A stretch of 64,000 nucleotides of DNA from an uncultured Collinsella sp. (GCA_900547765.1 URIA01000006.1:1-64000), one strand, 5' to 3'. Positions 32,520 through 42,218 are shown, counted from the first letter of the stretch. Numbers and translations are program-made. The notes: generated from the sequence alone by a model not told the origin.

Positions 32520-35003
32520 ATGACCGAACACCACGCCATCAGCCGCCGAGCATTTACGTTGGGCCTTGGACTCGCGGCGTTGTCGCCACTTGCAAGCCTG
32601 CCCGAAACCGCGGCATTGGGCATTGGCCCACGAGCGGCATTTGCAGACGACGCTGCCACAGCGTCGGTCAGCCTCGACAATTTCGTCATTCGCCTTCGCC
32701 CCGCGGGCTATTTTCGTACCGCAAGCGTTAACGAAGACGGCAACGTCATCGGCAACGTCTGCCATCTGTTTAATGACGGCACGTCCAGCAAGCTCATCCT
32801 TGAGAACGTAACGACCAAGAATGACGATACAAACTGGTATGCTATCCGCACCTTGCTCAATTTCGAAGAGCATAAAAAGACGGGCTACAGCATTTGGTCG
32901 GTCGATGGCGACTCGGACAAAGATGGAAAGGTTATCCACGTATGGAGTGGCGAGTATGACAACAAGCCCAGCCGCGCTTTTGCGTTCGAGCGTCAATCAA
33001 ACGGAACCTATATCATCCGAGACCGCACGGTCGAGAAAGAAACCGAGAAAAAAGACATTAAGTACCTGGCAATAGAATCGAACGGCAAAGACCAGGACAA
33101 CAATAAGATCTGCCATAAGAGTGAGAGCATTCCGTGGGAGCTCGAACTTATCGGTTACGACATGAAAAAGAACGATGCCACGGTTAGCAGCATCGACTGG
33201 ATCACGTATAGCAGCTACGTCGATGGGCCATGTTGGATGAGCCACGTCGACGACGACAAGTACCTCGACGAACTGAGCATCCCGGGTACGCACGATTCGG
33301 GCACCTGCAGCGTGGACAACGACACTGAGCCCCAATCCTCGCAAGTAAAATGCCAGCAGGATTACATTCCCACGCAGTTGCTCGAGGGAATCCGCTATTT
33401 TGATATCCGACTCGGAAAGGGCAACGACCCCGGTATCTGCCACGGGGATTTCTACCTATTCAAAAAAGACGGGTACTATCTGCATCTCTCCGATGTCATC
33501 GGGTACTTTAAAACGTTTTTGAGCGAAAACCCGAGAGAAGCGCTTATCATGCTCGCATCGCGCGGCAACGACGAGGCTACCGATGACAGTGTTACGACGG
33601 CTTTCGCCAAGGTTATGGCCGATAACCCCGATCTGTTCTACACGTCGAGCCGCGTCCCCACGCTGGGCGAGGTGCGCGGAAAAATCGTCCTGCTGCGTCG
33701 ATTTAGGCTCGACGGCGACAGCGTAAGCGGCCACACGTGGGGCCTCGACCTTACCGAATGGGATGACAAGATCAAGGCTCACTCCGACAGCGCCACTATG
33801 TGTCTCGTCCAAGACGCGCGGGGCTTTGAAGCCGCGGGGGAAACAGGCGACAAAGAGCCCTATTGCACCAAGGTATACGCCCAGGACAAGTACAAACTCA
33901 CGGGAACCGACAAGCTCAGCTGGGTCGATAATGCGCTGAAGGAAACGACCGGGCGCACGCGCAACAAGGTGGACGTCGTGGACGATGACGGGGCCAATGT
34001 GCCAGTCCAGGAGCGTTGCTGGTCTATCAACTACACCAGCTGCACGGGTTTGTCGCACGGAGGCAATCCTTTTACCTCGGCACGAGTGGTCAACGAGCAT
34101 CTGTACAAGAGCCCGTACATCAACCCCAGCGACAACAAGGATACGAAGTCAGATTACCTCAAGCACATTGGCATCATCGCATCCGACTTTGTTGATGCGG
34201 CGCTGGCCCGGAGCATCTACCAGCGCAATTACGATACGCAGCACAAGCAGACAGCTTCGTACTATCTCCCAGCCCGCATGCACATGACATATGGCGACTC
34301 GCTGAGCGACGCCTCGCTCCAGGACGGCAAGACCGTTGGCGAGGGTCATTTCCGCCTCGTCGACAGCAGCAACGTACTCAACGTGGCGGCTTCGGGCCAT
34401 GCATTTGCCATCGAATATGTGGATGTCGACGCCTTGGGCAACGAGACCGTTACGGAGCTGCGGGGCTCCGTGCCCATCGATATCGATCCACGCGCGCTGA
34501 CACCCCATTTTGAGGGACTCGAAGGCCTTAAGGTCGGCGAAGACGTTCGCGCCAAGATTGCGGCATCACTCGAGGGCAAGCTCGAAACCGATGCCTGCAC
34601 GGCCCAGCTCGAGTTTATGCACGGCGCGAACGGCGCTCCGGGCACAGCAATGGCCGAGGGCGAAACATTTGCCGCAGGAACGTACTGGGTGCGCGTGAAC
34701 GGTCTCTTGGGCGACGCGGCGCAGAACTACACGCTCGCCAGCGACGGAGCCGCAAGCTTTACCGTAGCGGCCTCGGGCAGTGCAGGCGGCACCGGCACCG
34801 ACGGTGGCACGGGTTCCAACGCAGGCAGCGCTGATAAGAACGGTAAGGGCAACAAGGGCAAGAACTCGGGCGGAAAACTCGCCGACACGGGCGACGGCTC
34901 CGGCATTGCCGCCGGGCTCGCTGCCGCCGCCGTAGCGACAACGGTCGCCGGCGCGGCAATGCTTGCCAACGACCGCGAAAACGCTGGGGACGGTAGCGAA
35001 TAG
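32520..35003 (+). CDS. Tat-exported PI-PLC X-domain surface protein with sortase-like tail
   Basis: An 827-residue protein. SRRAFTLG near residue 8 is a twin-arginine signal, followed by a hydrophobic stretch and a likely cleavage after AFA. Residues about 50-215 look like a ricin-type beta-trefoil. Residues about 245-580 are a phosphatidylinositol-specific phospholipase C X domain: LSIPGTHDSGT (His258), EGIRYFDIRL and ICHGDFY (His308) carry the two catalytic histidines. About 600-750 is a beta-rich domain. The C-terminus has GGKLADTGDGS (787-791 LADTG), a hydrophobic helix and a charged end, a sortase-like signal with A for P. It may cleave phosphoinositides or GPI anchors of the host, but the substrate is unknown. 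GGAGGAG precedes ATG 32520. Confidence 0.88.
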   Translation: MTEHHAISRRAFTLGLGLAALSPLASLPETAALGIGPRAAFADDAATASVSLDNFVIRLRPAGYFRTASVNEDGNVIGNVCHLFNDGTSSKLILENVTTKNDDTNWYAIRTLLNFEEHKKTGYSIWSVDGDSDKDGKVIHVWSGEYDNKPSRAFAFERQSNGTYIIRDRTVEKETEKKDIKYLAIESNGKDQDNNKICHKSESIPWELELIGYDMKKNDATVSSIDWITYSSYVDGPCWMSHVDDDKYLDELSIPGTHDSGTCSVDNDTEPQSSQVKCQQDYIPTQLLEGIRYFDIRLGKGNDPGICHGDFYLFKKDGYYLHLSDVIGYFKTFLSENPREALIMLASRGNDEATDDSVTTAFAKVMADNPDLFYTSSRVPTLGEVRGKIVLLRRFRLDGDSVSGHTWGLDLTEWDDKIKAHSDSATMCLVQDARGFEAAGETGDKEPYCTKVYAQDKYKLTGTDKLSWVDNALKETTGRTRNKVDVVDDDGANVPVQERCWSINYTSCTGLSHGGNPFTSARVVNEHLYKSPYINPSDNKDTKSDYLKHIGIIASDFVDAALARSIYQRNYDTQHKQTASYYLPARMHMTYGDSLSDASLQDGKTVGEGHFRLVDSSNVLNVAASGHAFAIEYVDVDALGNETVTELRGSVPIDIDPRALTPHFEGLEGLKVGEDVRAKIAASLEGKLETDACTAQLEFMHGANGAPGTAMAEGETFAAGTYWVRVNGLLGDAAQNYTLASDGAASFTVAASGSAGGTGTDGGTGSNAGSADKNGKGNKGKNSGGKLADTGDGSGIAAGLAAAAVATTVAGAAMLANDRENAGDGSE

Positions 35004-35035
35004 GCAAGCCGGCCTTTTAGACACATCGACTCAAT

Positions 35036-35073
35036 GGGGGGGCGCAGGACACCGTTCTGTGCCCCCGATTTTT
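35036..35073 (+). terminator. Intrinsic terminator after the PI-PLC-like gene
   Basis: GGGGGCGCAG pairs with CTGTGCCCCC around nine bases, followed by GATTTTT. Confidence 0.8.
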
Positions 35074-35098
35074 ACCTTGGCCCAAACGCCGCCATAGG

Positions 35099-35368
35099 CT
35101 ACATCACCATGTTCAGCGCGTTAACAAACTCCTGGGCCTTCGCACGGCTGCTCAGGCTAAAGACACAAGCAGTCAACAGCCTGTTACGCAGAAAAACATC
35201 GCGGCCCTTGATCCTGTTGACCCCCGTAATGTCCTTAAGATAGACAATCTCGGTGTGCTTGCCACCAAAAGTGCCCTTCTTGAGCACCTCAATACGGTTG
35301 GGGTAGATCTTGACGTCTTTATACCTACCCGAACCTTTGTCCTGGAATAGCAGCGTGTTATTGTCCAT
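35099..35368 (-). CDS. Small PH-like domain protein (89 aa), hypothetical
   Basis: Eighty-nine residues, mainly beta: MDNNTLLFQDKGSGRYKDVK, IYPNRIEVLKKGTFGGKHTE, IVYLKDITGVNRIK and a C-terminal helix AKAQEFVNALNMVM. The strand pattern with I-x-V-L-K, an IVYLKDI segment and a terminal helix resembles bacterial PH-like domains (bPH/GRAM-type). The GTG-like upstream frame would add 26 residues with no family support; GGGAG sits nine bases before ATG 35368. It is convergent with the PI-PLC gene. The role is unknown. Confidence 0.65.
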   Translation of the reverse strand: MDNNTLLFQDKGSGRYKDVKIYPNRIEVLKKGTFGGKHTEIVYLKDITGVNRIKGRDVFLRNRLLTACVFSLSSRAKAQEFVNALNMVM

Positions 35369-35524
35369 ACGCGTCACTCCCGTGGGATTCGCTAAAACTG
35401 CCTCTATGGCCACCGCAAGGCCCCATGCGATGATGTCAGACAGCACAGCAATTCGTGTCCGCGCGAGGCTTTAAACTAAATGCAATAAAGATGCATTCCA
35501 CAAGAGGAAAGTGGGGCGACAGTG

Positions 35525-36574
35525 ATGGGCGAACTGGTAAACCGTGGAGAATCGGCAATCGTGCCAGAAGTTTTTTACAAGCAGGTTTCCTCGATTCTCA
35601 ACGCCGCTCGCGACAAGGCCTATACCGCCGTTAACTTTGCGATGGTTGAGGCGTATTGGGAGATCGGCAAGAGCATTGTTGATGAGCAGGGCGGAGAGGA
35701 GCGCGCCAAGTATGGAGAGGCGCTGCTCAAGGCCCTCGCGATCAGACTTACCAAGGATTTTGGTAAAGGTTTTGAAGCAAGAGAGCTGCGTAAAATGCGT
35801 CAGTTCTATCTTGCATTTCCAATTCGGGACTCACTGCGTCCCGAATTGAGTTGGACACATTATCGCAGGTTAATACGCATTCCTGACCCCGAAGCTCGCA
35901 CCTGGTACATGAACGAATGCGCCGATTCTCGCTGGAGCACGCGTCAGCTCGAGCGCCAGATCAACACCATGTTCCGCGAGCGCCTGCTTGCCAGCAAGGA
36001 CAAGGAGGCCGTCACCCAGGAAATCCAAAAGAGCGCCCCGGCTCGTCGCCCCGAGGATATCATCCGTGACCCATATGTACTGGAGTTTTTAGGTTTCTCG
36101 GACGATACTGCGTTTCGCGAGAGCGGTCTAGAGCAGGCGCTCATCACGCATCTTCAGAAGTTCCTGCTGGAGCTTGGCCGTGGCTTCGCTTTCGAGGCGC
36201 GCCAAAAGCGCATCACCTTTGATGGGCGCCATTTCTATATTGACCTTGTGTTTTACAACTATCTGATGCGCTGCTTCGTGCTTATCGACCTTAAGACCGA
36301 TGACCTTACGCATCAGGACCTGGGCCAGATGCAAATGTACGTGAACTACTACACGCGCGAGCTCATGAACGAAGGCGACAATCCGCCTATAGGCATCGTG
36401 CTCTGCGCGGACAAAAGCGACTCGATTGTCGAGTACACGCTGCCCGAAGACAACGACCAAGTGTTTGCCGCCAAATACCTGCCGTATCTTCCAAGCAAGG
36501 AAGAGCTGGCGCGCGAGCTGAGTGCCGAGTACCGCGCCATCAACGAAACGACTAATGGCGAAGTGCAAGGGTAG
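35525..36574 (+). CDS. DUF1016/YhcG-family PD-(D/E)XK nuclease
   Basis: A 349-residue protein of the YhcG type. Residues about 10-160 form the DUF1016 N-terminal winged-helix region (EAYWEIGKSIVDEQGGEERA, MRQFYLAF, LSWTHYRRLIRI). Residues about 180-330 form a PD-(D/E)XK nuclease with HFYIDLVFYN and CFVLIDLKTDDLTHQDLGQM, giving Asp, Asp-x-Lys and Gln. Such genes usually occur with restriction or mobile elements, yet here it stands alone. GTG 35522 and ATG 35525 are both possible; I use the ATG. It is followed 57 bases later by a convergent gene. Confidence 0.85.
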   Translation: MGELVNRGESAIVPEVFYKQVSSILNAARDKAYTAVNFAMVEAYWEIGKSIVDEQGGEERAKYGEALLKALAIRLTKDFGKGFEARELRKMRQFYLAFPIRDSLRPELSWTHYRRLIRIPDPEARTWYMNECADSRWSTRQLERQINTMFRERLLASKDKEAVTQEIQKSAPARRPEDIIRDPYVLEFLGFSDDTAFRESGLEQALITHLQKFLLELGRGFAFEARQKRITFDGRHFYIDLVFYNYLMRCFVLIDLKTDDLTHQDLGQMQMYVNYYTRELMNEGDNPPIGIVLCADKSDSIVEYTLPEDNDQVFAAKYLPYLPSKEELARELSAEYRAINETTNGEVQG

Positions 36575-36631
36575 CAGCACGTTGCGACCGAAACGCCCGC
36601 ACGCCTGTGAGCCGTCCCGCGCTGCGCTTCC

Positions 36632-37969
36632 CTACTTCCCAAAGATCGCAGCGAGCAAGCCCTTGCGTTTGGGCTTTTCTTCTCGGTAGGAACCCTCAGC
36701 TGCCGCTGCAACCTGGCGCGGTTGCTCGCCGCCTCCACGGCGCACGATCTGGTATAGGAAGGGCGATTTAACGTATTTGACTTCGATAGGCGTGGCGTGC
36801 ACGGTACTTTCGCTCGACAGCACCACATTCGGATTGAGCGGTGCCACCACATGCGTCTCGCGCTTGTCGCTAAACACCACCGCGGCCGCACGACCCGTCT
36901 GGCCGTTTACGGCAATGCGCACCTGCTCGCCATCGCGGCTATCCGTCGCCGGACGATCGACAAAGCAGACCGGCACCATCACCAGACCGTCCTTTTGCTT
37001 GCGGGCCTTGCGCGCCCACATGCGAATGCTCTTTTTATTGAGCCCCAGTACCGCCTCGGCATCGTTGCCGGCAACGTCGAGCGCCAGCTTATCAATGACC
37101 ACCTGGTCCTTGGTAGACGCATCGACGGAGACAACGCGGAAGTCGCCTTCCTGCATGGCCGGGTCAAACGGCCCAACCTTGGCAAAGTCCCACGGCTCCA
37201 AAATGCCCATAAGGCGAACGTCCAGGTAGTTTGCCCGCGGATACGCCCAGTCGAGCACCTCGTAGTACACCAGGGTCTCCTTGCTCAGCCCCTTGCCTGG
37301 GAAGGACGCCATCATGCGCAAATCCGCGAGCGCCATGGGGAAGTAGAAGAGCATCATGTCATTTTGAATCGCGTCTTCCACGTCGTGCCCGGCAAAGGCA
37401 TCGGGATACTGGCGCACCAGCTGCAGCGCGTTGGCATGTGCCTGCTGCGGCGTTATCTCGCAAGGAATACCCTGCTCAGGCACGTACTCGGCACCAACGC
37501 CCATGGTCAGACGCTTGCTAAAGGTACCGGGCTTGAGTAGGTCGGCAACGCCGATCTTATTACCGCAGGACGGGCACTCAAACACGCGCTGGGTCGATGA
37601 CCCCTCAAAGGACGCACCGCAGAAGGGGCAGGGAATGCTCACGTGCGCTGCCTCTTGAAACTCCTGCGCCGTGCCGCGGTCCTCCCACAGCAGATGCTCC
37701 AGAACCGACTGGTTGCGCCAGTACGAATTAAAGAAATACCAGTCGGGGTCCACCGGACGCTCGAGCTGCGACACATGGGTGAGCTTAAGCAGTCCATCGA
37801 CAACCGTCAGCGGCGCATGACGAATGCCCAGGGCGCTCTTGGGCTCCCCCGCATCGGCCTGCCACGGGATGACCGTGCCGCAATAGGCGCACTCAAAGCT
37901 GCGTTTAGCCTGGTGTGAGTACATAGGACCGCCGCAGTTTTGGCATTTAATGGCAAACATCTCGTCCAT
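36632..37969 (-). CDS. Zinc-ribbon protein of unknown function
   Basis: A 445-residue cytosolic protein with two zinc ribbons: CQNCGG and CAYCG in the first 30 residues, and CPFCG and CPSCG near 112-140. Between and after them lie predicted alpha/beta segments with WEDRGTAQEF, FYFPMALADLRMMASF and LVMVPVCFVDRP, and a basic C-terminus (EEKPKRKGLLAAIFGK). I do not recognise the family beyond a TFIIB-type zinc ribbon annotation. AGGAGG precedes ATG 37969; the earlier in-frame ATG at 38020 has no ribosome-binding site. It is monocistronic. Confidence 0.75.
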   Translation of the reverse strand: MDEMFAIKCQNCGGPMYSHQAKRSFECAYCGTVIPWQADAGEPKSALGIRHAPLTVVDGLLKLTHVSQLERPVDPDWYFFNSYWRNQSVLEHLLWEDRGTAQEFQEAAHVSIPCPFCGASFEGSSTQRVFECPSCGNKIGVADLLKPGTFSKRLTMGVGAEYVPEQGIPCEITPQQAHANALQLVRQYPDAFAGHDVEDAIQNDMMLFYFPMALADLRMMASFPGKGLSKETLVYYEVLDWAYPRANYLDVRLMGILEPWDFAKVGPFDPAMQEGDFRVVSVDASTKDQVVIDKLALDVAGNDAEAVLGLNKKSIRMWARKARKQKDGLVMVPVCFVDRPATDSRDGEQVRIAVNGQTGRAAAVVFSDKRETHVVAPLNPNVVLSSESTVHATPIEVKYVKSPFLYQIVRRGGGEQPRQVAAAAEGSYREEKPKRKGLLAAIFGK

Positions 37970-38187
37970 GGAAACGTCCTCCTTTGCACAGGGGCTGTCG
38001 ACATTAAGTATGTCGAACAAACAGGCACATGCCCATACCCATGTGGCCCAAAATGGACCACCCAGGCAGACGAGAAGGCTCGCTCGTTAGCACCGGCAGA
38101 CCATTGCTGCATTTTCTGAGCATCGGTGCACAGCGCCTCCGCGCGAGCTACACTATCCCCTTAAACATGATTGTGAGGACGACCGCT

Positions 38188-39369
38188 ATGCTATTTGTAA
38201 ATCGGCTGGTACATACGCTTGTTCCCGGCAGCGAGGGCGAGCCGGTCGATACCTCCTGCCGCACCAACGCGGGCTTTGCCGCAAGCCTCATCTGCATTGG
38301 CCTCAACATCACCCTGTGCCTGGCCAAGGGCATCGCGGGCCTGCTCGCCGGCTCCGTCTCACTCATCGCCGACGCTTTCAACAACCTCTCCGACGCCTCG
38401 AGCAATATCGTGAGCCTGCTCGGGTTCCGCCTTGCCAGCCGCCCAGCAGACGAAGGCCACCCCTATGGCCATGGCCGCTACGAGTACCTCGCCGGCTTGT
38501 TTGTCGCCGTCCTGGTTTGCGCCGTCGGCATCAACCTGATCCTCGAGTCGGTCACTAAGATCATCAAGCCCTCCCCCACCGCCTACACGCTGGTCTCCCT
38601 AGCCGCTCTCGTCTTGTCCATGCTCGTCAAATTCTGGATGGCCGCATTCAACCGTGCGCTGGGCAACCGTATCGATTCCGAAACACTCATCGCCACAGCA
38701 CAGGACTCCAAAAACGACGTCATCACCTCGGGATCGGTCCTGGCCGCAGCGCTTATTTCGCAGACGACCGGCTTTGACCTCGACGGCTGGGCGGGCCTGG
38801 GCGTGGGCGTCTTCATCTGCATCAGTGGCATGGGCCTGGTGCGCGACGCCATCAGCCCGTTGCTGGGGCAAGCGCCCGACCCCAAGCTCGTCCAGGCAAT
38901 CCGCGACAAGATCATGTCCTATCCGCAGGTCTTGGGCACACACGACCTGATGGTGCACGACTACGGCCCCGGTCGTCAGTTTGCCAGCGCCCACGTGGAG
39001 ATGCCCGGCGAGGGCGACGCGTTTGAACATCACGAGATCCTGGACACCATCGAGCACGACATCAAGCGCCAGATGGGCATTGACATCACGCTGCACTGCG
39101 ACCCTATCGCCACCACCGGCGACGACCTGCGCGGCTGGGTCAAGCGCGGCGTAGCGCAGATCGACCCCGCGCTTTCCATCCACGACCTTCACGAACACGA
39201 TGGCTTTGTGTCATTTGACCTTGTGCGCCCCGACGGCTTTGACATATCCGACGAGGAGCTGCTGGAGCTCGTCACGCGCATCGTGCACGAGCGCCGGCCC
39301 AACGTCTCATGCGTCGTCACGTTTGATTCGGGCTTTAGCTCGCCCGACCGTCCAGCAGAGCAGCTGTAG
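38188..39369 (+). CDS. Cation diffusion facilitator transporter, probably Mn(II)/divalent efflux
   Basis: A 393-residue CDF protein. The N-terminal part has six membrane segments. DAFNNLSDASSN (TM2, NxxxD) and TAQDSKNDVITS (TM5, DxxxD) carry metal-binding residues; HPYGHGRYEY lies between TM2 and TM3. The DxxxD in TM5, where zinc exporters have HxxxD, is a feature of manganese-type CDFs, so Mn export is plausible. The cytosolic C-terminal domain (about 205-300) has MVHDYGPGRQFASAHVEM. The tail beyond 300 is longer than usual and has a second ferredoxin-like segment. GAGGA nine bases before ATG 38188 supports this start. Confidence 0.88.
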   Translation: MLFVNRLVHTLVPGSEGEPVDTSCRTNAGFAASLICIGLNITLCLAKGIAGLLAGSVSLIADAFNNLSDASSNIVSLLGFRLASRPADEGHPYGHGRYEYLAGLFVAVLVCAVGINLILESVTKIIKPSPTAYTLVSLAALVLSMLVKFWMAAFNRALGNRIDSETLIATAQDSKNDVITSGSVLAAALISQTTGFDLDGWAGLGVGVFICISGMGLVRDAISPLLGQAPDPKLVQAIRDKIMSYPQVLGTHDLMVHDYGPGRQFASAHVEMPGEGDAFEHHEILDTIEHDIKRQMGIDITLHCDPIATTGDDLRGWVKRGVAQIDPALSIHDLHEHDGFVSFDLVRPDGFDISDEELLELVTRIVHERRPNVSCVVTFDSGFSSPDRPAEQL

Positions 39370-39381
39370 CCCACTTACCAG

Positions 39382-40371
39382 CTAGTTTCCCTGCACGCCC
39401 GAGATGCCGTTTTGCAGCGCGTTCCAGGCATCCGTCGCCATATCACCCAGGTTCTGAGCGGTGTCGCCCAGGTTCTGGGCCGTGTCGCCCAGCTCTTGGG
39501 CCTTGTCTCCCAACTCCTGTGCCTTGTTGCTCAAGTCCTCCAGCGTATTGGAGCTCGAGCTGTCGGTACCGCTTTGGCCGTCGGACGAGTTGCCCGAGCT
39601 GTTCTTGTGCGTGAGTTGAATTTCGAGGTTGCCGTTGTCGTTATAGTAGGCAGAAGTAACGACCCAGTTGGCATCGACGACGGGCGTTGAGCCATCATCA
39701 GTCAGGACCACGGCATTCGAAAGATCGGCGCCGCGCGACTTGAGGATCTTCTTGGCGTTGGACCAGTACTGCCCCGGGATATCGCTCAGATCGACGGTGC
39801 CGGACTGGGTAGTCTCAGTTTGCTCGGCAGCGGTATCGGCCGTTGAACTCCCTCGCTTGTTGAGCATGCCCGACACAATGGCAAACACAACCGACAGCGC
39901 AAAGAAGATCGCCAGCACGATGAGGATTTTCTTGATCACGCTCGACGAACGCGACGGCTTCTTCTCCTCGTCCTCGCCATATTGCGGAATCGACTTGGGG
40001 TACTCGCGATACGGCTCGCGCGACTCGTAGCGAGACTGCGCCGTGCGAGGCATATACGTCGTCTGCTGAGGCTGCGGAATGGGATTTTGCGGCAGGTCAT
40101 CATAGGGATTCGGCGTCGAGGCGGCATAAGAATCCTGCGGCGCGTAATCAAACGGGTCCGGAGCTGCGTTGCCATAGGGGCCTTGCGAAGATGCAGCGTA
40201 AGAATCCTGCGCCGTGTCGCCATAGCCCATAACCCGGGTGGGCTCGGCAGAAGGCTGCGTCGCGGCGGGGTCGGTATAGCCGGGGTTGGGAACAACGCGG
40301 GTCGCATCGGCGCTATCGCCAGCCTGCGCGGAACCGTAGCCGCCCATCACGGTTGTCTTGTCCTGATCCAT
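39382..40371 (-). CDS. Membrane protein with disordered N-terminus and PASTA-like/coiled-coil exterior
   Basis: A 329-residue protein. Residues 1-140 are low-complexity, rich in Tyr, Pro, Gln, Asp and Ser, and presumably cytosolic. A transmembrane helix follows (about 147-167, IKKILIVLAIFFALSVVFAI). Outside, residues about 195-260 (DLSDIPGQYWSNAKKIL, then DANWVVTSAYYNDNGNLEIQ) resemble a PASTA domain, which in other proteins binds wall fragments. Residues about 275-320 are a run of seven-residue repeats (AQELGDKAQELGDTAQNLGD), a coiled coil. It is convergent with the CDF gene and possibly linked to cell-wall sensing. Confidence 0.7.
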   Translation of the reverse strand: MDQDKTTVMGGYGSAQAGDSADATRVVPNPGYTDPAATQPSAEPTRVMGYGDTAQDSYAASSQGPYGNAAPDPFDYAPQDSYAASTPNPYDDLPQNPIPQPQQTTYMPRTAQSRYESREPYREYPKSIPQYGEDEEKKPSRSSSVIKKILIVLAIFFALSVVFAIVSGMLNKRGSSTADTAAEQTETTQSGTVDLSDIPGQYWSNAKKILKSRGADLSNAVVLTDDGSTPVVDANWVVTSAYYNDNGNLEIQLTHKNSSGNSSDGQSGTDSSSSNTLEDLSNKAQELGDKAQELGDTAQNLGDTAQNLGDMATDAWNALQNGISGVQGN

Positions 40372-40487
40372 GCAACGATTCCTTTCCGTCGCGCGTGAGC
40401 CTCAAGTTATCCATGCATTCTACCCGCGCAAAAGCCTATGATGGGCAGAGCCCGTCGGTATCTACAAGACATGCGCGGGCCTAAGGA

Positions 40488-40525
40488 TAAAAAAGCCCCG
40501 CCGGGCCTTGGGGGCACGGCGGGGC
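40488..40525 (-). terminator. Intrinsic terminator of fhs
   Basis: On the minus strand GCCCCGCCG pairs with CGGCGGGGC, followed by TTTTTTAT. Confidence 0.85.
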
Positions 40526-40550
40526 GGGCAGGCAGCTAGGGGCAACAGGC

Positions 40551-42218
40551 TTAGAACAGGCCGGTGATGTTGCCGTCGTTGTCGACGTCGATGTTCTCGG
40601 CCGCGGGAACCTTGGGCAGGCCCGGCATGGTCAGAACACTGCCAGTCAGTGCGACCACAAAGTGGGCACCGGCGGAAACCTTGAGCTCGCGCACCGTGAT
40701 GCGGAAGTTCTCGGGAGCGCCCAGGGCCTTGGCGTTGTCGCTAAAGCTGTACTGCGTCTTGGCCACGCACACCGGCAGGTTGCCAAAGCCGTTCTCGCGC
40801 AGCTCGGCGAGCTGGCGCTTGGCGGCCGGCGTAAAGTCAACGCCGTCGGCGCGGTAGACCTTGGTGGCAATGGCCTCAAGAGCGTCGGCCACATCGGCGC
40901 CGTCCTCATAGGCAAACTTGAGCTCGCTCGGCTGCTCAATCAGACGCATGACCTCATCGGCAAGCTCGAGCGCGCCCTCGCCGCCCTTGGCCCAGACCTC
41001 GGAAAGCTTAACGTTGACGCCGAGCTTCTGGCACTCGGACTCGATGAGCGCAAGCTCGGCCTCGGTGTCCGTCGGGAAGCGGTTGATGGCGACCACGCAG
41101 GGCAGACCATAAACGTTCTGGATGTTGTCGACGTGACGCAGCAGGTTGGGCATGCCGGCCTTGAGTGCCTCGAGGTTCTCCTCGTTGAGGTCGGCCTTGG
41201 CGACGCCACCGTTGTACTTCAGCGCACGAGCGGTCGCGACGACCACGACGGCGCTGGGGCGAACGCCCGTCATACGGCACTTGATGTCGAGGAACTTCTC
41301 GGCACCCAGATCGGCACCGAAGCCGGCCTCGGTAATGGCAACATCGCCAAAGCGCATCGCCATACGCGTGGCCATGATAGAGTTGCAGCCGTGGGCGATG
41401 TTGGCGAAGGGGCCGCCGTGGACAAACGCGGGCGTGCCCTCGAGCGTTTGCACCAGGTTGGGCTTGAGCGCGTCCTTAAGCAACGCGGCCATGGCACCCT
41501 GGGCCTTAAGGTCGCGGGCACGGACGGGCTCGCCGGCAAAGCTGTAGCCGACGACGATCTCGCCCAGGCGCTCCTTGAGGTCGCTGATACTCGTAGACAG
41601 GCACAGGATTGCCATGACCTCGGAGGCAACGGTGATATCGAAGCCGTCCTCGCGCGGCACGCCCTGGGCCTTGCCGCCAATACCGTCGATGACATGGCGC
41701 AGCTGACGGTCGTTCATGTCGACGACGCGCTTCCAAGTGATGCGTTTAACGTCGATGCCAAGCTGGTTGCCCTGCTGGATGTGGTTATCAAGCATGGCGG
41801 CCAGCAGGTTGTTGGCAGCACCGATGGCATGGAAGTCGCCGGTAAAGTGCAGGTTGATATCCTCCATGGGGATCACCTGAGCCCAGCCGCCGCCGGCAGC
41901 ACCGCCCTTAACACCAAAGACGGGGCCGAGCGAAGGCTCGCGCAGGGCCACGGCACTCTTGACGCCGCGACGACGCAGGCCATCGGCCAGACCGATGGTC
42001 GTGGTGGTCTTGCCCTCGCCCGCAGGCGTTGGGTTGATAGCGGTCACGAGGACGAGCTTGGCCTGGTGATCGGTCGGCTCGTTGAGCAGCGAATAGTCGA
42101 CCTTAGCCTTGTCGAAGCCGTACGGAATAAGGTGCTTAACGTCGACGCCGGCGTTCTTGGCCACCTCGGTAATAGGCAGCGGCGTGACAGAACGTGCGAT
42201 TTCGATGTCAGTAGGCAT
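40551..42218 (-). CDS. fhs: Formate-tetrahydrofolate ligase
   Basis: Fhs forms 10-formyl-THF from formate, THF and ATP, or the reverse to make ATP. The 555-residue protein has the P-loop TPAGEGKTTTTIGLADGL (about 66-83), LREPSLGPVFGVKGGAAGGG, HFTGDFHAIGAANNLL and the C-terminal VVALTGSVLTMPGLPK. Length and motifs are standard. AAAGGA precedes ATG 42218; the upstream in-frame ATGs to 42293 lack support. With folD and the FchA-like gene at 28915-30404 it completes an interconversion of methylene-THF and formate. A terminator follows at 40488-40525. Confidence 0.96.
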   Translation of the reverse strand: MPTDIEIARSVTPLPITEVAKNAGVDVKHLIPYGFDKAKVDYSLLNEPTDHQAKLVLVTAINPTPAGEGKTTTTIGLADGLRRRGVKSAVALREPSLGPVFGVKGGAAGGGWAQVIPMEDINLHFTGDFHAIGAANNLLAAMLDNHIQQGNQLGIDVKRITWKRVVDMNDRQLRHVIDGIGGKAQGVPREDGFDITVASEVMAILCLSTSISDLKERLGEIVVGYSFAGEPVRARDLKAQGAMAALLKDALKPNLVQTLEGTPAFVHGGPFANIAHGCNSIMATRMAMRFGDVAITEAGFGADLGAEKFLDIKCRMTGVRPSAVVVVATARALKYNGGVAKADLNEENLEALKAGMPNLLRHVDNIQNVYGLPCVVAINRFPTDTEAELALIESECQKLGVNVKLSEVWAKGGEGALELADEVMRLIEQPSELKFAYEDGADVADALEAIATKVYRADGVDFTPAAKRQLAELRENGFGNLPVCVAKTQYSFSDNAKALGAPENFRITVRELKVSAGAHFVVALTGSVLTMPGLPKVPAAENIDVDNDGNITGLF

